Source of the DNA: Methanobacteriota archaeon
GTDB taxonomy: Archaea; Thermoplasmatota; Poseidoniia; Poseidoniales; Poseidoniaceae
Assembly: GCA_018701175.1 (NCBI GenBank)
Contig: JABIWF010000014.1
Span: 1 to 57,422 of the forward strand
DNA: 57,422 bases
Direction of reading: 5' to 3'
A model generated the notes under the pieces. That model had not been told where the DNA came from, searched no databases, and worked only from the letters and a program-made list of their open reading frames with translations. Shown piece by piece: positions 1 through 8,800 of this stretch; within the stretch, counting starts at the first letter, position 1; the number at the start of each line of letters is the position of its first letter. The translations under genes and the position numbers were made by a program.

Positions 1-60
1 GGGGCCCATGCATTGAGGACAACCGAATGCGTTGATAAACTACCGCTTCAAAGCATCAAC

Positions 61-312
61 ATGAACGATGGAGAGCCACTCAGCATCACCGTTCTCACCT
101 TTGGCCCGCTTGCAGAAAAACTCGGTTGGAAAAGAAAGAAGCACTCTGTTCGACAACACGCTTCGGTTTCTGAAGTGGTAGAATCAATCGGGCTTACTTC
201 AATCCAGCAGAAAGGGCTTCTTTTTGCCGTGAATGGCTTACAGTGTACAAGCGACGTAAAACTGGAATCTGGAGATGAGTTAGCATTACTACCTCCTGTA
301 TCTGGCGGATAA
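61..312 (+). CDS. MoaD/ThiS-family ubiquitin-like sulfur carrier (SAMP-like)
   Basis: An 83-residue beta-grasp protein. The sequence shows the MoaD pattern: an N-terminal strand followed by FGPLAEKLG, a central VSEVVESIG helix, an FAVNG strand, then GDELALLPPVSGG at the very C-terminus. The terminal Gly-Gly is the residue pair adenylated by an E1-like enzyme (MoeB/UbaA) in this family. Known roles are sulfur donation for molybdopterin synthesis or tRNA thiolation, and in archaea protein conjugation (sampylation); which applies here cannot be told. The frame stays open upstream to position 13, but the homologous region begins around residue Ser-Ile-Thr-Val, so the ATG at 61 is preferred. It lies 71 bases upstream of tatA on the same strand; no moa gene is next to it. 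Confidence 0.8.
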   Translation: MNDGEPLSITVLTFGPLAEKLGWKRKKHSVRQHASVSEVVESIGLTSIQQKGLLFAVNGLQCTSDVKLESGDELALLPPVSGG

Positions 313-383
313 TGGGGGTAAACGGAAATGTTTGGCCGAAGAGTTCAACACTACCCCCGCTGTGCACACACTGAGGAAGAAGC

Positions 384-686
384 ATGATTGGCGGCTTGGG
401 ACCACTTGAACTGACGATTTTAGTCGGCTTGTTCTTCGTACTGTTTGGTGCAGAACGTTTGCCGAAAATGGCAAACGCACTTGGGCGCTCTAAAGGTGAG
501 TTCCAAAAAGGACTAACAGACACATCTCGAACTATCAAAGACTTGGAAGCCGGCGGTAAGACTCCAAACCAGATCCTCAGCGAAAGGGCTCGAGCAGTAG
601 GCATTGACCCAGCAGGAATGGATGTTGAAGAACTGGAACGCAAGACTTCTGCACTTGAGAAACTCAACTCCAGCAGCGAAGAATAA
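384..686 (+). CDS. tatA: TatA-family twin-arginine translocase subunit
   Basis: A 100-residue Sec-independent translocase protein. It has the TatA/B layout: a short N-terminal hydrophobic helix (about residues 7-21, LELTILVGLFFVLFG), the conserved FG hinge, a basic amphipathic helix starting ERLPKMANALGRSKGEFQKG, and a polar tail rich in Glu and Ser. In the family these subunits oligomerise to form the passage for folded proteins with RR signal peptides. No TatC lies nearby. Its stop codon abuts the stop of the convergent nob1 gene with no spacer. TatA versus TatB cannot be decided from sequence alone; archaea normally have TatA only. Confidence 0.85.
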   Translation: MIGGLGPLELTILVGLFFVLFGAERLPKMANALGRSKGEFQKGLTDTSRTIKDLEAGGKTPNQILSERARAVGIDPAGMDVEELERKTSALEKLNSSSEE

Positions 687-1178
687 TCAGCGTTTTCTCT
701 TGAGAACGAGCGCTGCGCCACATCGATCACAGTCACCGACATCTCCCTTTTTCGAACGAGCAACGTCTTCTGGAACTTCTGTTGTGTGCCTGCAACCGGT
801 ACATCGTCGAATCCAAGTCCATACCTGCTGCGCCCCTTTGGTATCAACTGAACTGGATTCATGACCTGAAAATTTCATGGTGTTTTGAAGACGATAATCG
901 TCCGTAACAAGCGGCAACTTGAGACCAAGAGCCAACGCTAAGACTTCTAAATCAACATCCGAAAGTCGGGGTAAATCACCGCTTTGAGCCGCACATTCCT
1001 TGGCACGCGCAATCCAAGCAGCATCAGCATCACGCCAATCGATATCCAAGGCTTGAACCAACATCCACCTTTGAGGGCTGACTCGTTCGAGTTCCGCCTG
1101 TTGAGCCATCGAACAAATGTTGCCGTTCAATTCATGAGCCGGCCAGTGTAGTAAAGCGGCTGTATCGAGTACTCGCAT
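687..1178 (-). CDS. nob1: Nob1-type rRNA maturation endonuclease (PIN domain plus zinc ribbon)
   Basis: A 163-residue protein with an N-terminal PIN nuclease domain and a C-terminal zinc ribbon. PIN acidic residues are visible in VLDTAALL near the start, LSDVDLEVLALAL in the middle and LVTDDYRLQN near residue 98. The ribbon is RCTGC then CDRCGAAL, two CxxC pairs. This domain order and length match archaeal Nob1, which cuts the 3' end of the 16S rRNA precursor in late small-subunit assembly. The frame opens with a GTG four codons earlier (1190), but the ATG at 1178 begins MRVLDTAALL exactly at the PIN strand and is preferred. It is convergent with tatA, the two stop codons touching. Confidence 0.85.
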   Translation of the reverse strand: MRVLDTAALLHWPAHELNGNICSMAQQAELERVSPQRWMLVQALDIDWRDADAAWIARAKECAAQSGDLPRLSDVDLEVLALALGLKLPLVTDDYRLQNTMKFSGHESSSVDTKGAQQVWTWIRRCTGCRHTTEVPEDVARSKKGDVGDCDRCGAALVLKRKR

Positions 1179-1258
1179 CACAGACACCACCGGCGAATGT
1201 ACTCCTTGAAGTCACCGCACACCCACACCTTCATGGCTATGAGTGTGAAGCGAATGAC

Positions 1259-1882
1259 ATGTCATGGAAGCAGTCAATACTCGACTTCTTCGACATCTTT
1301 GGCCCTGCGAGTTTGGCTGTACTCTCTTTTACCGAATCCATAGTTCAGCCAATACCACCTGATTTGCTGTATATCCCGATGCTAGCAGATGCCATCGGCG
1401 ACACACCACTTGTCGTTTGGTTATGGCTCACCGTCACCCTTTCATCAGTGGCAGGCTCGCTAGTAGGGTACTGGATTGGAAAGCGATGGGGACGCTCATT
1501 CGTAGGGAAGTTCTCAAAACAGTCTCACCTCAATAAAATCGAGGCACTCACTATTCGTTACGGAAAATTGGGAATATTCATTGCAGCCTTTTCACCGATT
1601 CCATACAAGGTGTTTGGATGGGTTGCAGGGATGGGTGAAATGGAAAAGAAGCCTTTTCTCATCGCCGGACTACTCGGCAGAGGACTACGTTTTGGACTTG
1701 AAGCGATTTTGATCGGAATATACGGCAATGCTGCAATTGATTCTATCAATTGGTTTCTCGACAACGAAATCGTTCTCGGAGTGGGCATGATACTCTCTGC
1801 AATTCCTATGTGGTACATCTGGAAATGGTGGTCAGGAATTGAAGTTGAATCAATTCACACCGATTCTGACTCCGTGGAGTGA
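1259..1882 (+). CDS. DedA/YqaA-like VTT-domain membrane protein
   Basis: A 207-residue polytopic membrane protein of the VTT (SNARE-associated/DedA) superfamily. Recognisable elements are a first helix with FTESIVQPIPPDLLYIPML, the GSLVGYWIGKRWG segment typical of the family, a second half with FIAAFSPIPYKVFGWVAG, and helices near the C-terminus. Pairs of Pro in PIPP and SPIP mark the re-entrant loops seen in DedA proteins. Family members have been implicated in lipid flipping and membrane homeostasis; the substrate here is unknown. YqaA-type proteins are similarly short. It stands alone between nob1 and tRNA-Glu. Confidence 0.75.
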   Translation: MSWKQSILDFFDIFGPASLAVLSFTESIVQPIPPDLLYIPMLADAIGDTPLVVWLWLTVTLSSVAGSLVGYWIGKRWGRSFVGKFSKQSHLNKIEALTIRYGKLGIFIAAFSPIPYKVFGWVAGMGEMEKKPFLIAGLLGRGLRFGLEAILIGIYGNAAIDSINWFLDNEIVLGVGMILSAIPMWYIWKWWSGIEVESIHTDSDSVE

Positions 1883-1942
1883 AACATTGCCACATTTCAT
1901 GGTGCGAATCATTATCAAGGGGTGGTCGGTGGACTGGCTGTC

Positions 1943-2017
1943 GCTCGTGTGGTGTAGCTAGGTCCATCATAGTGGGTTTTCATCCCGCCGACCCGGGTTC
2001 GAATCCCGGCACGAGCA
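1943..2017 (+). tRNA. tRNA-Glu (anticodon TTC)
   Basis: A 75-base cloverleaf can be folded by hand. The acceptor stem is GCTCGTG (1943-1949) paired with CACGAGC (2010-2016), with discriminator A at 2017. The D arm has GTGT and TCAT sides with GG in the loop. The anticodon stem is GTGGG/CCCGC around the loop TTTTCAT, giving anticodon TTC at 1979-1981. The T arm is CCGGG-TTCGAAT-CCCGG. There is no intron, and the CCA end is not encoded, as is common in archaea. The variable loop has four bases. Confidence 0.95.
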
Positions 2018-2296
2018 CTTTGCAGATTTTATGGGCCGCAGTAATGCTTTTCCAGTGTCTGACGAAGATGGGTTCTCGCCGCCGAAACCCCTCTAAATTG
2101 GCAGGTAGGGTGCTGAGCGCATCTTAAACCGAAAATCGTTTGAATCCAAGTTCGGGCATCTTTCAAACACGAATCAAGGCAACGCAAAATGCTGTTCAAG
2201 ACAAATGCATTCGAAGGTCAAAACATAGCCAGCACGGTTAAGCAGAACAAAACCTGGCAAGCGTACTAAGTATGAGCAAAGTAAGTGCTGCTATGC
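2018..2296. other. intergenic stretch without recognisable gene
   Basis: About 280 bases between the tRNA and the end of the MscS gene. A short open frame reaches 2127 but it runs through the tRNA and has no family resemblance. I see no convincing hairpin-plus-T-run, no TATA element leading into a gene and no repeat. Confidence 0.5.
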
Positions 2297-3604
2297 TCAA
2301 TCATCATCGGTGTCAAACATTGTAAGCGTCTTCGACAACTCAATTGCTCGGTTATCCAGTTCAGCACGATCATCCTTGCTGATTCCAGTATCACGTAGCA
2401 TTTCTTGGATTCCTTCAAGTTCCTCTCGAGCGTCATCACGTTGCTTCCGAAGGTTTCTGTCTTCGTGAGTCATCTGGCGCTTAGCAGCACGCTGACGGCT
2501 CTCCTTGGAGCGTGCGTCACCTGTGAGCATCTCATCATCTTCTCCTGAGAGTTCGACAGCAGTTGGGAACGGTATGCGGATGTGTTCTTCCTCAAACCGT
2601 TCGTCCAACGCCTTAAGCAACCAGTCACGAGTCACCCACTCATCGCTGTAATCAGCGACCCAAGTGTACAAGCGGAGAACCTTAGCGAAGTCCCCGAGTT
2701 CGACAAGGAGAACACGAGGTTCTGGTGAATCGATGGTGTAAGGACAGTCTCGAGCTAATTTTAGCATTGTTACCTTGACGTGGTCGATACTCTCGCGGTA
2801 ATCGACACCAATGTCAACAACTACCGAAATTCTTCTTGCGAGACCATCACCGCCACCACGAGCGTGATTTACCAGTGTTGAGGATATAAGTGAATTGTTT
2901 GGAATCACGACCAACTTCTCATCTCGATCCAAAATCTTGGTTGAGAGGATGCCCATTGAGATGACCGTTCCAATCATCCCTTCCACTTCGATTCGGTCTC
3001 CAACTTCAAATGGCCGGTCTACTGCAAGCATGAAAGAATTAACAATATTTCCGAGTGTTTGCTGAACAGCAAGCCCGATAATGAGGGAGAATACGGCCAA
3101 TGAAGCAAAAAGACCGAGCAGTTCGATATTGAGTTCATTTAGTGCTAGGTTGAGTCCGACAAAATAGGTAACTGCGCGTAAAAGGAATACAATGAGAGGA
3201 TTACCACCAGATACTGTAACGCTTGATTTTGCAGTAAAGCGTCCAAGAATTACAGGCACAAGATGTTTGATACCGGTGCTCAAGATAGAAGTTGTCGTCA
3301 TAATGTAAATCACACTGAAGTACGGATACATTGACTCGAGTAATTCTGAATCAGAATCCGTTACCCAAACTCCGGATAACTGCAGTCCAGCAACGATAAC
3401 GAAAAAGTAGAGTCGATTTGACAACGGTTGAATGAGGGCATCATCCCATTGCGCTTTCGAACGAGTGACGAGATTACGAAACGGACGTACGATAAAATAC
3501 TTGCAAAAAACAAGTCCAATAAACATCAATCCAACACAGATGCCGACCTTAGGAAGCGTGTCCAATGCATCAATTTGCTCAAGATACTCGTCTATGGTGG
3601 ACAT
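2297..3604 (-). CDS. MscS-family mechanosensitive ion channel
   Basis: A 435-residue small-conductance mechanosensitive channel homologue. About four or five N-terminal membrane helices are followed by the pore helix LFASLAVFSLIIGLAVQQTLGN, rich in Gly/Ala as in TM3 of MscS. After it come the conserved beta-domain pieces DRPFEVGDRIEVEGMIGTV and VVIPNNSLISS, then the alpha/beta domain. In the family the channel opens under membrane tension to release solutes on hypo-osmotic shock. The C-terminal 80 residues are highly charged and predicted coiled coil (KESRQRAAKRQ, LRKQRDDAREELEGIQ), an extension beyond minimal MscS. The frame opens 23 codons earlier, but those residues do not resemble the family; ATG 3604 (MSTIDEYLEQ) is preferred. 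It is divergent from the HTH regulator. Confidence 0.85.
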   Translation of the reverse strand: MSTIDEYLEQIDALDTLPKVGICVGLMFIGLVFCKYFIVRPFRNLVTRSKAQWDDALIQPLSNRLYFFVIVAGLQLSGVWVTDSDSELLESMYPYFSVIYIMTTTSILSTGIKHLVPVILGRFTAKSSVTVSGGNPLIVFLLRAVTYFVGLNLALNELNIELLGLFASLAVFSLIIGLAVQQTLGNIVNSFMLAVDRPFEVGDRIEVEGMIGTVISMGILSTKILDRDEKLVVIPNNSLISSTLVNHARGGGDGLARRISVVVDIGVDYRESIDHVKVTMLKLARDCPYTIDSPEPRVLLVELGDFAKVLRLYTWVADYSDEWVTRDWLLKALDERFEEEHIRIPFPTAVELSGEDDEMLTGDARSKESRQRAAKRQMTHEDRNLRKQRDDAREELEGIQEMLRDTGISKDDRAELDNRAIELSKTLTMFDTDDD

Positions 3605-3678
3605 GTCACTCAAGCCGTTGGTTGGCGAGCCCTTTACAAAACTACCCCAGCGGACACATCGGCATGCTATCAAGAATG

Positions 3679-3690
3679 GTATAAATTATA
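3679..3690. promoter_or_regulatory. TATA-like element between divergent MscS and HTH genes
   Basis: GTATAAATTATA in the 122-base gap between the MscS start (3604) and the HTH gene start (3727). Read on the plus strand it would place transcription initiation near 3705-3710, shortly before the HTH gene. The element is nearly palindromic, so it could also act towards MscS. This is by eye only. Confidence 0.45.
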
Positions 3691-3726
3691 TCATCCCAGT
3701 GTGAGGTCTGTCATAACGGGGTATGC

Positions 3727-4401
3727 ATGGTGGACGGGCTGAAGTTTTTCCAACTCCAAATGCCACTTGAAAAGGGCTCTCATCTCCCCGGGGTGAGTAT
3801 CATGAATTACTTTACGAATGTAGAATACATAAGTACGGTGAACACAACTAAAATCCCTGCGAGTTATGTATTCCTTGTAGAGTTTGAGAACCCGGGAGTT
3901 TTTGACAAAGGAATGAATCTTGATTTAAGTTTTCAAATCGAGGAGATTTTGAGCCAAGATGAATCACATGCCTATATTGTCGCTAAATTACCCGGACCGT
4001 TGGGGGCATTGGTTCAAAGTGTCAAAGGATGTTGGTTTACTGCACCTTCAACTTTATCTCGCGAAAATGGTTTAATGTGGACGGTTCAAGGAACACCTTC
4101 CGGCCTAAAGGAAGCACGTGATTTACTTGTGAATATAATACCAGGAGATTTGAAGATGCGAATAAGTAAAACTGTAGCATCAGACTGGATTAGCGCACCT
4201 CGACTTCCCCCACGCCGACACCAAGTCATGAAAACGGCTGTTGAATTGGGATACTACTCAACCCCTCGTGGGTGCACTCAGCGAGACATTGCAGACGCGC
4301 TTGGAATTCGTCAGGGGACTGTCGCCGAGCACCTTCAGTCGGCAGAAGGTTCGATCATCAATTCATGGTCGAGGCAAGCCACTGACTCGTCTTTCAGCTG
4401 A
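3727..4401 (+). CDS. bacterio-opsin-activator-type HTH transcriptional regulator
   Basis: A 224-residue protein with the architecture of archaeal Bat-like regulators. The N-terminal alpha/beta domain starts FFQLQMPLEKGSHLPGVS, which resembles the first strand of that family, and a C-terminal HTH_10 domain covers about residues 160-215. Its core RRHQVMKTAVELGYY, TPRGCTQRDIADALGI and GTVAEHLQSAEG matches the family pattern. Such proteins bind DNA near promoters and respond to unknown signals. A good ribosome-binding GGGTGAG precedes an internal ATG at 3802, but starting there would lose the first strand, so 3727 is preferred. The MscS gene is divergent and is a possible target. Confidence 0.75.
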   Translation: MVDGLKFFQLQMPLEKGSHLPGVSIMNYFTNVEYISTVNTTKIPASYVFLVEFENPGVFDKGMNLDLSFQIEEILSQDESHAYIVAKLPGPLGALVQSVKGCWFTAPSTLSRENGLMWTVQGTPSGLKEARDLLVNIIPGDLKMRISKTVASDWISAPRLPPRRHQVMKTAVELGYYSTPRGCTQRDIADALGIRQGTVAEHLQSAEGSIINSWSRQATDSSFS

Positions 4402-4448
4402 GAGAGAGAAGTTCAGCAGTTCATTCCTTGGTCTCAATTGGCGAACAA

Positions 4449-5294
4449 TCAAGCAAGCGTACCGTTTTGATAGTCAAGGAGTGCTTGGTGGATTTCTTCT
4501 CGTGTGTTCATTACAAACGGCCCATATCGAGCGATAGGTTCGTTCAATTCAGGGCCCGCTAGAATCAAGAATTCAGCATCTTCTTCAACGGCTTCCAAGA
4601 TCACTTCATCACCGTCGTTCATCAGCCCAAGTTGGCCATCATGGACAGGTTTCCCACCAAGATGGAGCGTGCCACCAAAGACGTAGACCATTCCATTAAG
4701 ACCGGATTCAATCGGTTGCTTGTGAACGCCACCTCGTTGAATTTTCATGTGAATATAGGTAATCGGAATCACGGTATCGATTACGGCGTTGACACCTAGT
4801 GTCGCCCCTGCGATGACGTTCGCCCAAACTTTGCCATCCGGGGAGGTTACTTTCGGAATTTTTGAGGAATCAATGTCTTGATACCGAGGCATCATCATTT
4901 TATCCTTAGCTGGGAGGTTAACCCAGATTTGGAATCCGTGGGAGACACCACCCGTCTTCAAGAACTCGTCTTGAGGTAATTCTGAATGAATGATTCCACG
5001 TCCTGCAGTCATCCATTGTACGTCACCAGGATTCAAGTCGCCCTTGTTGCCAGCACTGTCTTCGTGTTGCATAGCCCCTTGAATCATGTACGTAACGGTT
5101 TCAAATCCTCGGTGTGGATGTGCCGGCGCCCCAATCGCTTGCCCTGGATCCCAATGAACTGGTCCCATTTCGTCAAGAAGCAAAAACGGACTCATCAAGG
5201 TACCCATGGCGGAGGGACGCCGTACTGGAAACCCACCGCCTTCGAGTACGGTGTGCGTTGGAGCCGTCATTTTCAAGGTTCGTTCTTGTTTCAT
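4449..5294 (-). CDS. pirin-family bicupin protein
   Basis: A 281-residue protein of the pirin family, full length for the family. The N-terminal cupin shows the metal-ligand signature HPHRGFETVTYMIQG and later GIIHSE, giving the three His and one Glu of pirins. The C-terminal cupin domain (from about residue 165) is also present. Pirins are metal-binding proteins, some with quercetin dioxygenase activity or redox-sensing roles; substrate here is unknown. The start ATG overlaps the stop of the FMN reductase gene by four bases (ATGA), and AGGTGG lies four bases upstream, so the two are translationally coupled. This pairing suggests a shared redox or detoxification role, which is inference. Confidence 0.85.
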   Translation of the reverse strand: MKQERTLKMTAPTHTVLEGGGFPVRRPSAMGTLMSPFLLLDEMGPVHWDPGQAIGAPAHPHRGFETVTYMIQGAMQHEDSAGNKGDLNPGDVQWMTAGRGIIHSELPQDEFLKTGGVSHGFQIWVNLPAKDKMMMPRYQDIDSSKIPKVTSPDGKVWANVIAGATLGVNAVIDTVIPITYIHMKIQRGGVHKQPIESGLNGMVYVFGGTLHLGGKPVHDGQLGLMNDGDEVILEAVEEDAEFLILAGPELNEPIARYGPFVMNTREEIHQALLDYQNGTLA

Positions 5295-5788
5295 TGTACC
5301 ACCTGCTGGATGAGAACGTCAATCGAGGATTGTTTGAATGGATTCGATTTGTTGATGATTACTGGCCGGCCAATAACATTTGAACCGAGGTAGGAAAATT
5401 GCATTCGCATACTCATCACAGCATATTGACCCCCGCCCCCACTCACAGAGGCGAGGCCAACTTTCCTCTGATTGAAGAGCATTCGGAAGTTCTTAGATTG
5501 AACAGACATCCATGCAATAATGTTATTCAGAACCGGTGGGATTGAGCCATTGTATTCCGGAGCGCAAACAATCATTGCATCGCACTCGAGAACAAGTTCC
5601 ATCACCTGTTCCACGAGAGAAAGGTCAGTCAATTCTTTCTCTGCTTGTGGAGTATACATTGGAACGTTGAGAGAACATAGGTCAAGCACGGTACCTTTGT
5701 GCCCTAATTCCTCCAAGGATTGCTTAAACGATACGGCAAGTTGAAGGTTCTTGCCAGTCGATGCTGCGAGAATAAGAACACTTGACAC
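5291..5788 (-). CDS. NADPH-dependent FMN reductase-like flavoprotein
   Basis: A 165-residue flavodoxin-fold protein. The N-terminus VLILAASTGKNLQLAVSF is the phosphate-binding strand-loop of the family. CDAMIVCAPEYNGSIPPVLNN is the characteristic APEYN(G)S motif that contacts FMN, and VGLASVSGGGGQYA is the later glycine loop. Members reduce FMN, quinones, metals or azo compounds with NAD(P)H. The start is GTG at 5788. The gene overlaps the downstream pirin gene by four bases and probably shares its transcript. Confidence 0.85.
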   Translation of the reverse strand: MSSVLILAASTGKNLQLAVSFKQSLEELGHKGTVLDLCSLNVPMYTPQAEKELTDLSLVEQVMELVLECDAMIVCAPEYNGSIPPVLNNIIAWMSVQSKNFRMLFNQRKVGLASVSGGGGQYAVMSMRMQFSYLGSNVIGRPVIINKSNPFKQSSIDVLIQQVVQ

Positions 5789-5839
5789 ATGACGCTGAAG
5801 GGGGCATCCTCTTTCAACCTATGAGTCTCTCCATGGAGA

Positions 5840-8800
5840 CTACCATTTCATACGATACGCAATGTAAAGCACACCAATGACTGTTGGAATGATGGCTAAA
5901 GCAAGAATTGTCAGTAACAATTGTTTGACTTCGGTCTCAGATTGTGCATCAACAGTGTTAACTTTGTCTTCTGCTTCATCATTCTCACAATTTTGCAGCA
6001 TTGGATTGCATATGGAGTTCACCTCCGTATCTGCGTCATCATCCTCGACAGGTATGTAGTCAGTATCTTCGAAGCCATCTCGGCAACCGTCGGCATCTGA
6101 GTCTGTGTTTGGAGCAGAAGTCCAATGCTTCTCACCAAGCGGACAGGTGTCGAGGAGGTCGCTCACACCGTCTTCATCATCATCAAGGTCTTCACTGGAA
6201 TCAAGGCAACCATCTTGATCGTAATCATTCACTTCATCCGAAATCCAATCGAGAAGTCCTCGATTGCAATCATCGGGACCGTCAAGTAGGCCATCGTTAT
6301 CATCGTCAGGGTCTTCACTCGACTCATCTCTGCAGCCATCACCATCGTAATCAGTTGAAGGTGAAGTCAACCAATCTAATTCACCGGTTGAACACAAGTC
6401 GTCGGTATCTTGCACACCATCGTTGTCGTCATCCTCGTCTTCGGAGGAGTCACGACAGCCGTCAGTATCGTGATCTTTGGATTTCGAGGATGACCATAGG
6501 AGTTCACCTGTAGGGCACTCGTCGTTTACATCCCGGACTCTGTCGTTGTCATCATCGAGGTCCTCAGAGCTGTCCTGGCATCCGTCACCGTCGTAATCGG
6601 TTGAAGAACTCGAAGTCCAGCCGGTTGCACCTGTAGCACACGCATCTTCTGCATCCACAATTCCATCGCCATCAGAATCAGAGTCTTCAGATGTGAAATC
6701 TTTACAACCGTTTTCGTCGAGGTCTTGAAGTGGATTTGTAGAATCCCAATTTGATTCTCCCAGAGGACACTCGTCATCGGTGTCAAGACGGTTATCGTTA
6801 TCGTCATCATCATCCTCAGAGAAATCACGGCAACCATCGCCATCGTAGTCCGTTAGTACACTGGAAAACCAACTTAATTCGCCAACAGGGCAATCGTCTT
6901 GCCAATCACTAATCTTGTCGTTGTCATCATCACTGTCTTCGCTTGAATCCTGACAACCGTCGGAATCATAGTCGTTTGATGGAAGAGATGTCCAATTACG
7001 AGTTCCACGGTTGCAAATATCTTGAACATCCAAGACACCGTCGTTATCGTCATCTTTGTCTTCAGTTCCGTCATAGCATCCATCGAAATCATAGTCGATG
7101 TTTTCAGATGGTGCGCTCCACCCCATGCGCCCAGTTGAGCAGTTGTCGACATCGTCGAGTACGTTGTCGTTATCGTCATCATCATCTTCAGATGAGTCTC
7201 GACAGCCATCGCTGTCGTAATCTTCTGATCCGGAGGAGGTCCATCCTAGTTCTCCCGTCTGACATAAATCAGCAAAGTCAATCACTCCGTCGTTATCATC
7301 GTCCAAATCCTCGGAAACGTCAAGGCAACCGTCGCTGTCGTAGTCTGTGAGGTTGGAAGGAATCCAGCCAAACTCTCCACGCGGACAATTATCATCAAGG
7401 TCTTCAATACCGTCGTTATCATCATCAGAATCTTCGTTCGAGTCTCGACAACCGTCACCATCGTTATCCGATATTGGCTCTGAAATCCAACCGAGGTCAC
7501 CCACCTGACAGTCATCATCAACGTCTAAAACACCGTCATTGTCATCATCCAAATCTTCCTCAAGACTGAAGAATCCATTGTTGTAGAAATCGTCCATGCA
7601 ACCATCGCCGTCATGGTCGCCAAAGTTTGTCGATGACCAGTTCCAATGATGGTCGTACTTCGGACATGAATCGGAACCGTCATGGACACCGTCGTTATCA
7701 TCATCAAAGTCCTCACCAACATCTCGGCACCCGTCACCGTCCCAATCGGTGATCAGAGTTTGGTCAACAGTGGAAGTGAATACCGAAATCCAACCTACAT
7801 CACCGGTTGGACATGCATCGATATTGTCCGGTACGCCGTCATTATCGTCGTCACTGTCTTCTGAGAAATCATTGCAACCATCGGCATCCCAATCGGTCGT
7901 GGAATCTGAGATCCAACCTAAATCTGCAGGCCAGCATTGATCATCGTCATCCAAAATGAGGTCATTGTCATCATCGGGGTCTTCAGTTAAGTCGCGGCAA
8001 CCATCAGAATCATAATCGGTCGTTGCGTTTGAAATCCAACCCAATTCGCCGATTCTGCAATCATCATCTACATCTGCCATGGTGTCGTTGTCGTCATCAA
8101 GATCTTCTCCTGCATCACGACATCCATCAGCATCGTGGTCTGTTGCAGGGCCCGAAATCCAACCAAGGTCGCCCTTTTGGCAGAGGACATCGATAGAATC
8201 AATAATTCCGTCGTTATCATCATCTGGATCTTCGGAAATATCCCTGCAACCGTCGGAGTCGTAGTCTGTAAGAAGAGTCGGTGTCCAGCCCATCTCTCCA
8301 GTTTGACAGCGGTCATTGACATCAGGAACACCATCGTTATCGTCATCGATGTCCTCACCAATATCTTGGCAACCATCGCCATCGTAATCCGAAGTAGGGT
8401 TTGAAATCCAACCTACAAGGCCGAGTTGGCAGGCATCACCAACATCTGGCACTGTATCGTTATCATCATCAACGTCTTCCGAAGTAGAATCTTGACATCC
8501 ATCGCCGTCGTGGTCAGTAAAACTCGTTGAAGTCCAGCCTTTGTCACCCTGGAAACAACTGTCATCAGGGTCGTTGACACCGTCATTGTCATCATCGTCG
8601 TCACAGACATCACCTTCGGAGTCACCATCATAGTTGGCTTGATCCGCATTCGGAGTGAGTTGGCAATTGTCAATGTTATCAGCGACTCCATCGTTATCGT
8701 CGTCAGGGTCGTTAACACCGTCTTCACAACCGTCACCATCATTATCGGTCGTCGGATTTGAAATCCAGCCTACCGTACTTGTTGGACAACTGTCTGCTGA

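Noticed and set aside
1-60. Possible RNA gene end or upstream coding at the left edge
   Set aside because: Too little sequence; no stem or motif can be supported.
1879-2127. 82-codon plus-strand frame
   Set aside because: It overlaps the DedA stop and runs straight through the tRNA-Glu gene; no family resemblance.
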